Assembly: GCA_965243755.1 (NCBI GenBank) | Contig: CBDEVW010000005.1 | Span: forward strand, 320,853 to 384,852 | DNA length: 64,000 nt | Reading direction: 5' to 3' | From: JANSWY01 sp965243755 | Lineage (GTDB): Bacteria; Bacteroidota; Bacteroidia; Cytophagales; Cyclobacteriaceae | Translations under genes and position numbers: made by a program | Shown: one piece after another, positions 63,785-64,000 of the stretch | Layout of the letters: each line of letters opens with the position of its first letter | How positions within the stretch are numbered: the stretch's first letter is position 1 | Notes under the pieces: model-generated | What the model was told of the DNA's origin: nothing | The model's database searches: none | Seen by the model: the letters and a program-made list of their open reading frames with translations, nothing else

Positions 63785-64000
63785 TTGATATTGATTGATT
63801 GCATGATCGTTGCAGCAATAGGAGCATATTGGTTTTGCAATTTTGGGGGTGCATTGAAGGTAAAAACGTACAATTGCCCATCTTCTATGTGATAGCGCAG
63901 CATGGTATACTTCTTTATTGACCTGGCACCATCTATTGAAAATTCTCCATCATCTTCGAGCGTAGACACAAACTCAAAATTGATATAAGACTTTTTGTTC
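63781..64000 (-). CDS. Partial gene, C-terminal 72 residues, function unclear
   Basis: The frame is open to the window edge, so the 5' end is missing. The visible part (RSIKKYTMLRYHIEDGQ; YVFTFNAPPKLQNQYAPIAATIMQSINI) resembles the last strands of PsbP/Mog1-like small lipoproteins, where a beta strand and a final helix follow a Pro-rich turn. The stop overlaps the tadA start by 4 bp, indicating a shared operon. Confidence 0.55.
   Translation of the reverse strand, partial: NKKSYINFEFVSTLEDDGEFSIDGARSIKKYTMLRYHIEDGQLYVFTFNAPPKLQNQYAPIAATIMQSINIK

Overview
The window comes from a bacterium of the phylum Bacteroidota, most likely a marine or aquatic member of the order Cytophagales. Supporting traits are AT-leaning DNA, promoter -7 boxes of the TAnnTTTG type, few Shine-Dalgarno sequences, a type IX secretion C-terminal signal, a bacillithiol gene (bshA), PadR plus FtsX-type permease pairs, a SigZ-type sigma factor, a ComA-like phosphosulfolactate synthase, and a mutL-rhomboid-rhomboid cluster. 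The species cannot be named from the sequence alone.

Layout. 0-2.4 kb: end of a histidine utilisation operon (hutH partial, hutU). 2.4-8.3 kb: reverse-strand block with a PIN-PhoH ATPase, a HxlR regulator with a YciI-like protein, and a three-gene unit (VWA protein, MoxR-like AAA+ ATPase, AlbA_2/Schlafen-type protein). 8.3-13.2 kb: a 43-residue small protein with its own terminator, a fatty acid hydroxylase, bshA and a large exported GH3-like/serine hydrolase. 13.4-18.5 kb: a small membrane protein, mutL, two tandem rhomboid proteases, and rlmN on the other strand. 18.5-22.1 kb: a divergent TRAP transporter locus. 22.3-30.4 kb: clpB, then leuC-leuD-leuA-like-leuB with promoter and terminator. 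30.4-40.4 kb: an accessory region with small secreted proteins, a TPR lipoprotein, arsM, sigZ, a TerB-like gene, a frameshifted YHYH gene and a T9SS cargo protein. Its arsM and secreted-protein genes both start at the edge of copies of one repeated DNA element. 40.4-40.7 kb: tRNA-Arg(CCU) with two degenerate tandem copies upstream. 40.8-47 kb: a DinB-like protein, an FtsX permease with PadR, hflX, and a frameshifted glycosyltransferase. 47-51 kb: Wza, Wzc and CpsB-type exopolysaccharide genes. 51-57 kb: TPR protein, comA, DUF368/PopT, aroE, uvrB. 57-64 kb: TPR lipoprotein, a carboxypeptidase-regulatory/DUF3179 fusion, a frameshifted cytochrome c/copper monooxygenase-like lipoprotein, superoxide dismutase, tadA and a partial gene.

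Most genes are housekeeping or common in Bacteroidota. The less ordinary material is: (1) a repeated element of about 150-290 bp in inverted orientation around sigZ-terB-YHYH, which forms the leader of arsM and of a secreted-protein gene; (2) tRNA-Arg pseudo-copies in 106-bp units that carry a GC-rich insertion and keep a promoter box; (3) three genes interrupted by single-base shifts in homopolymers, including a 9-T tract in a surface-polysaccharide glycosyltransferase, which could be phase variation or sequencing error; (4) the VWA-MoxR-AlbA_2 operon; (5) the DUF3179 fusion next to a cytochrome/copper monooxygenase-like gene. No CRISPR array, rRNA gene, prophage or intact insertion sequence was seen.
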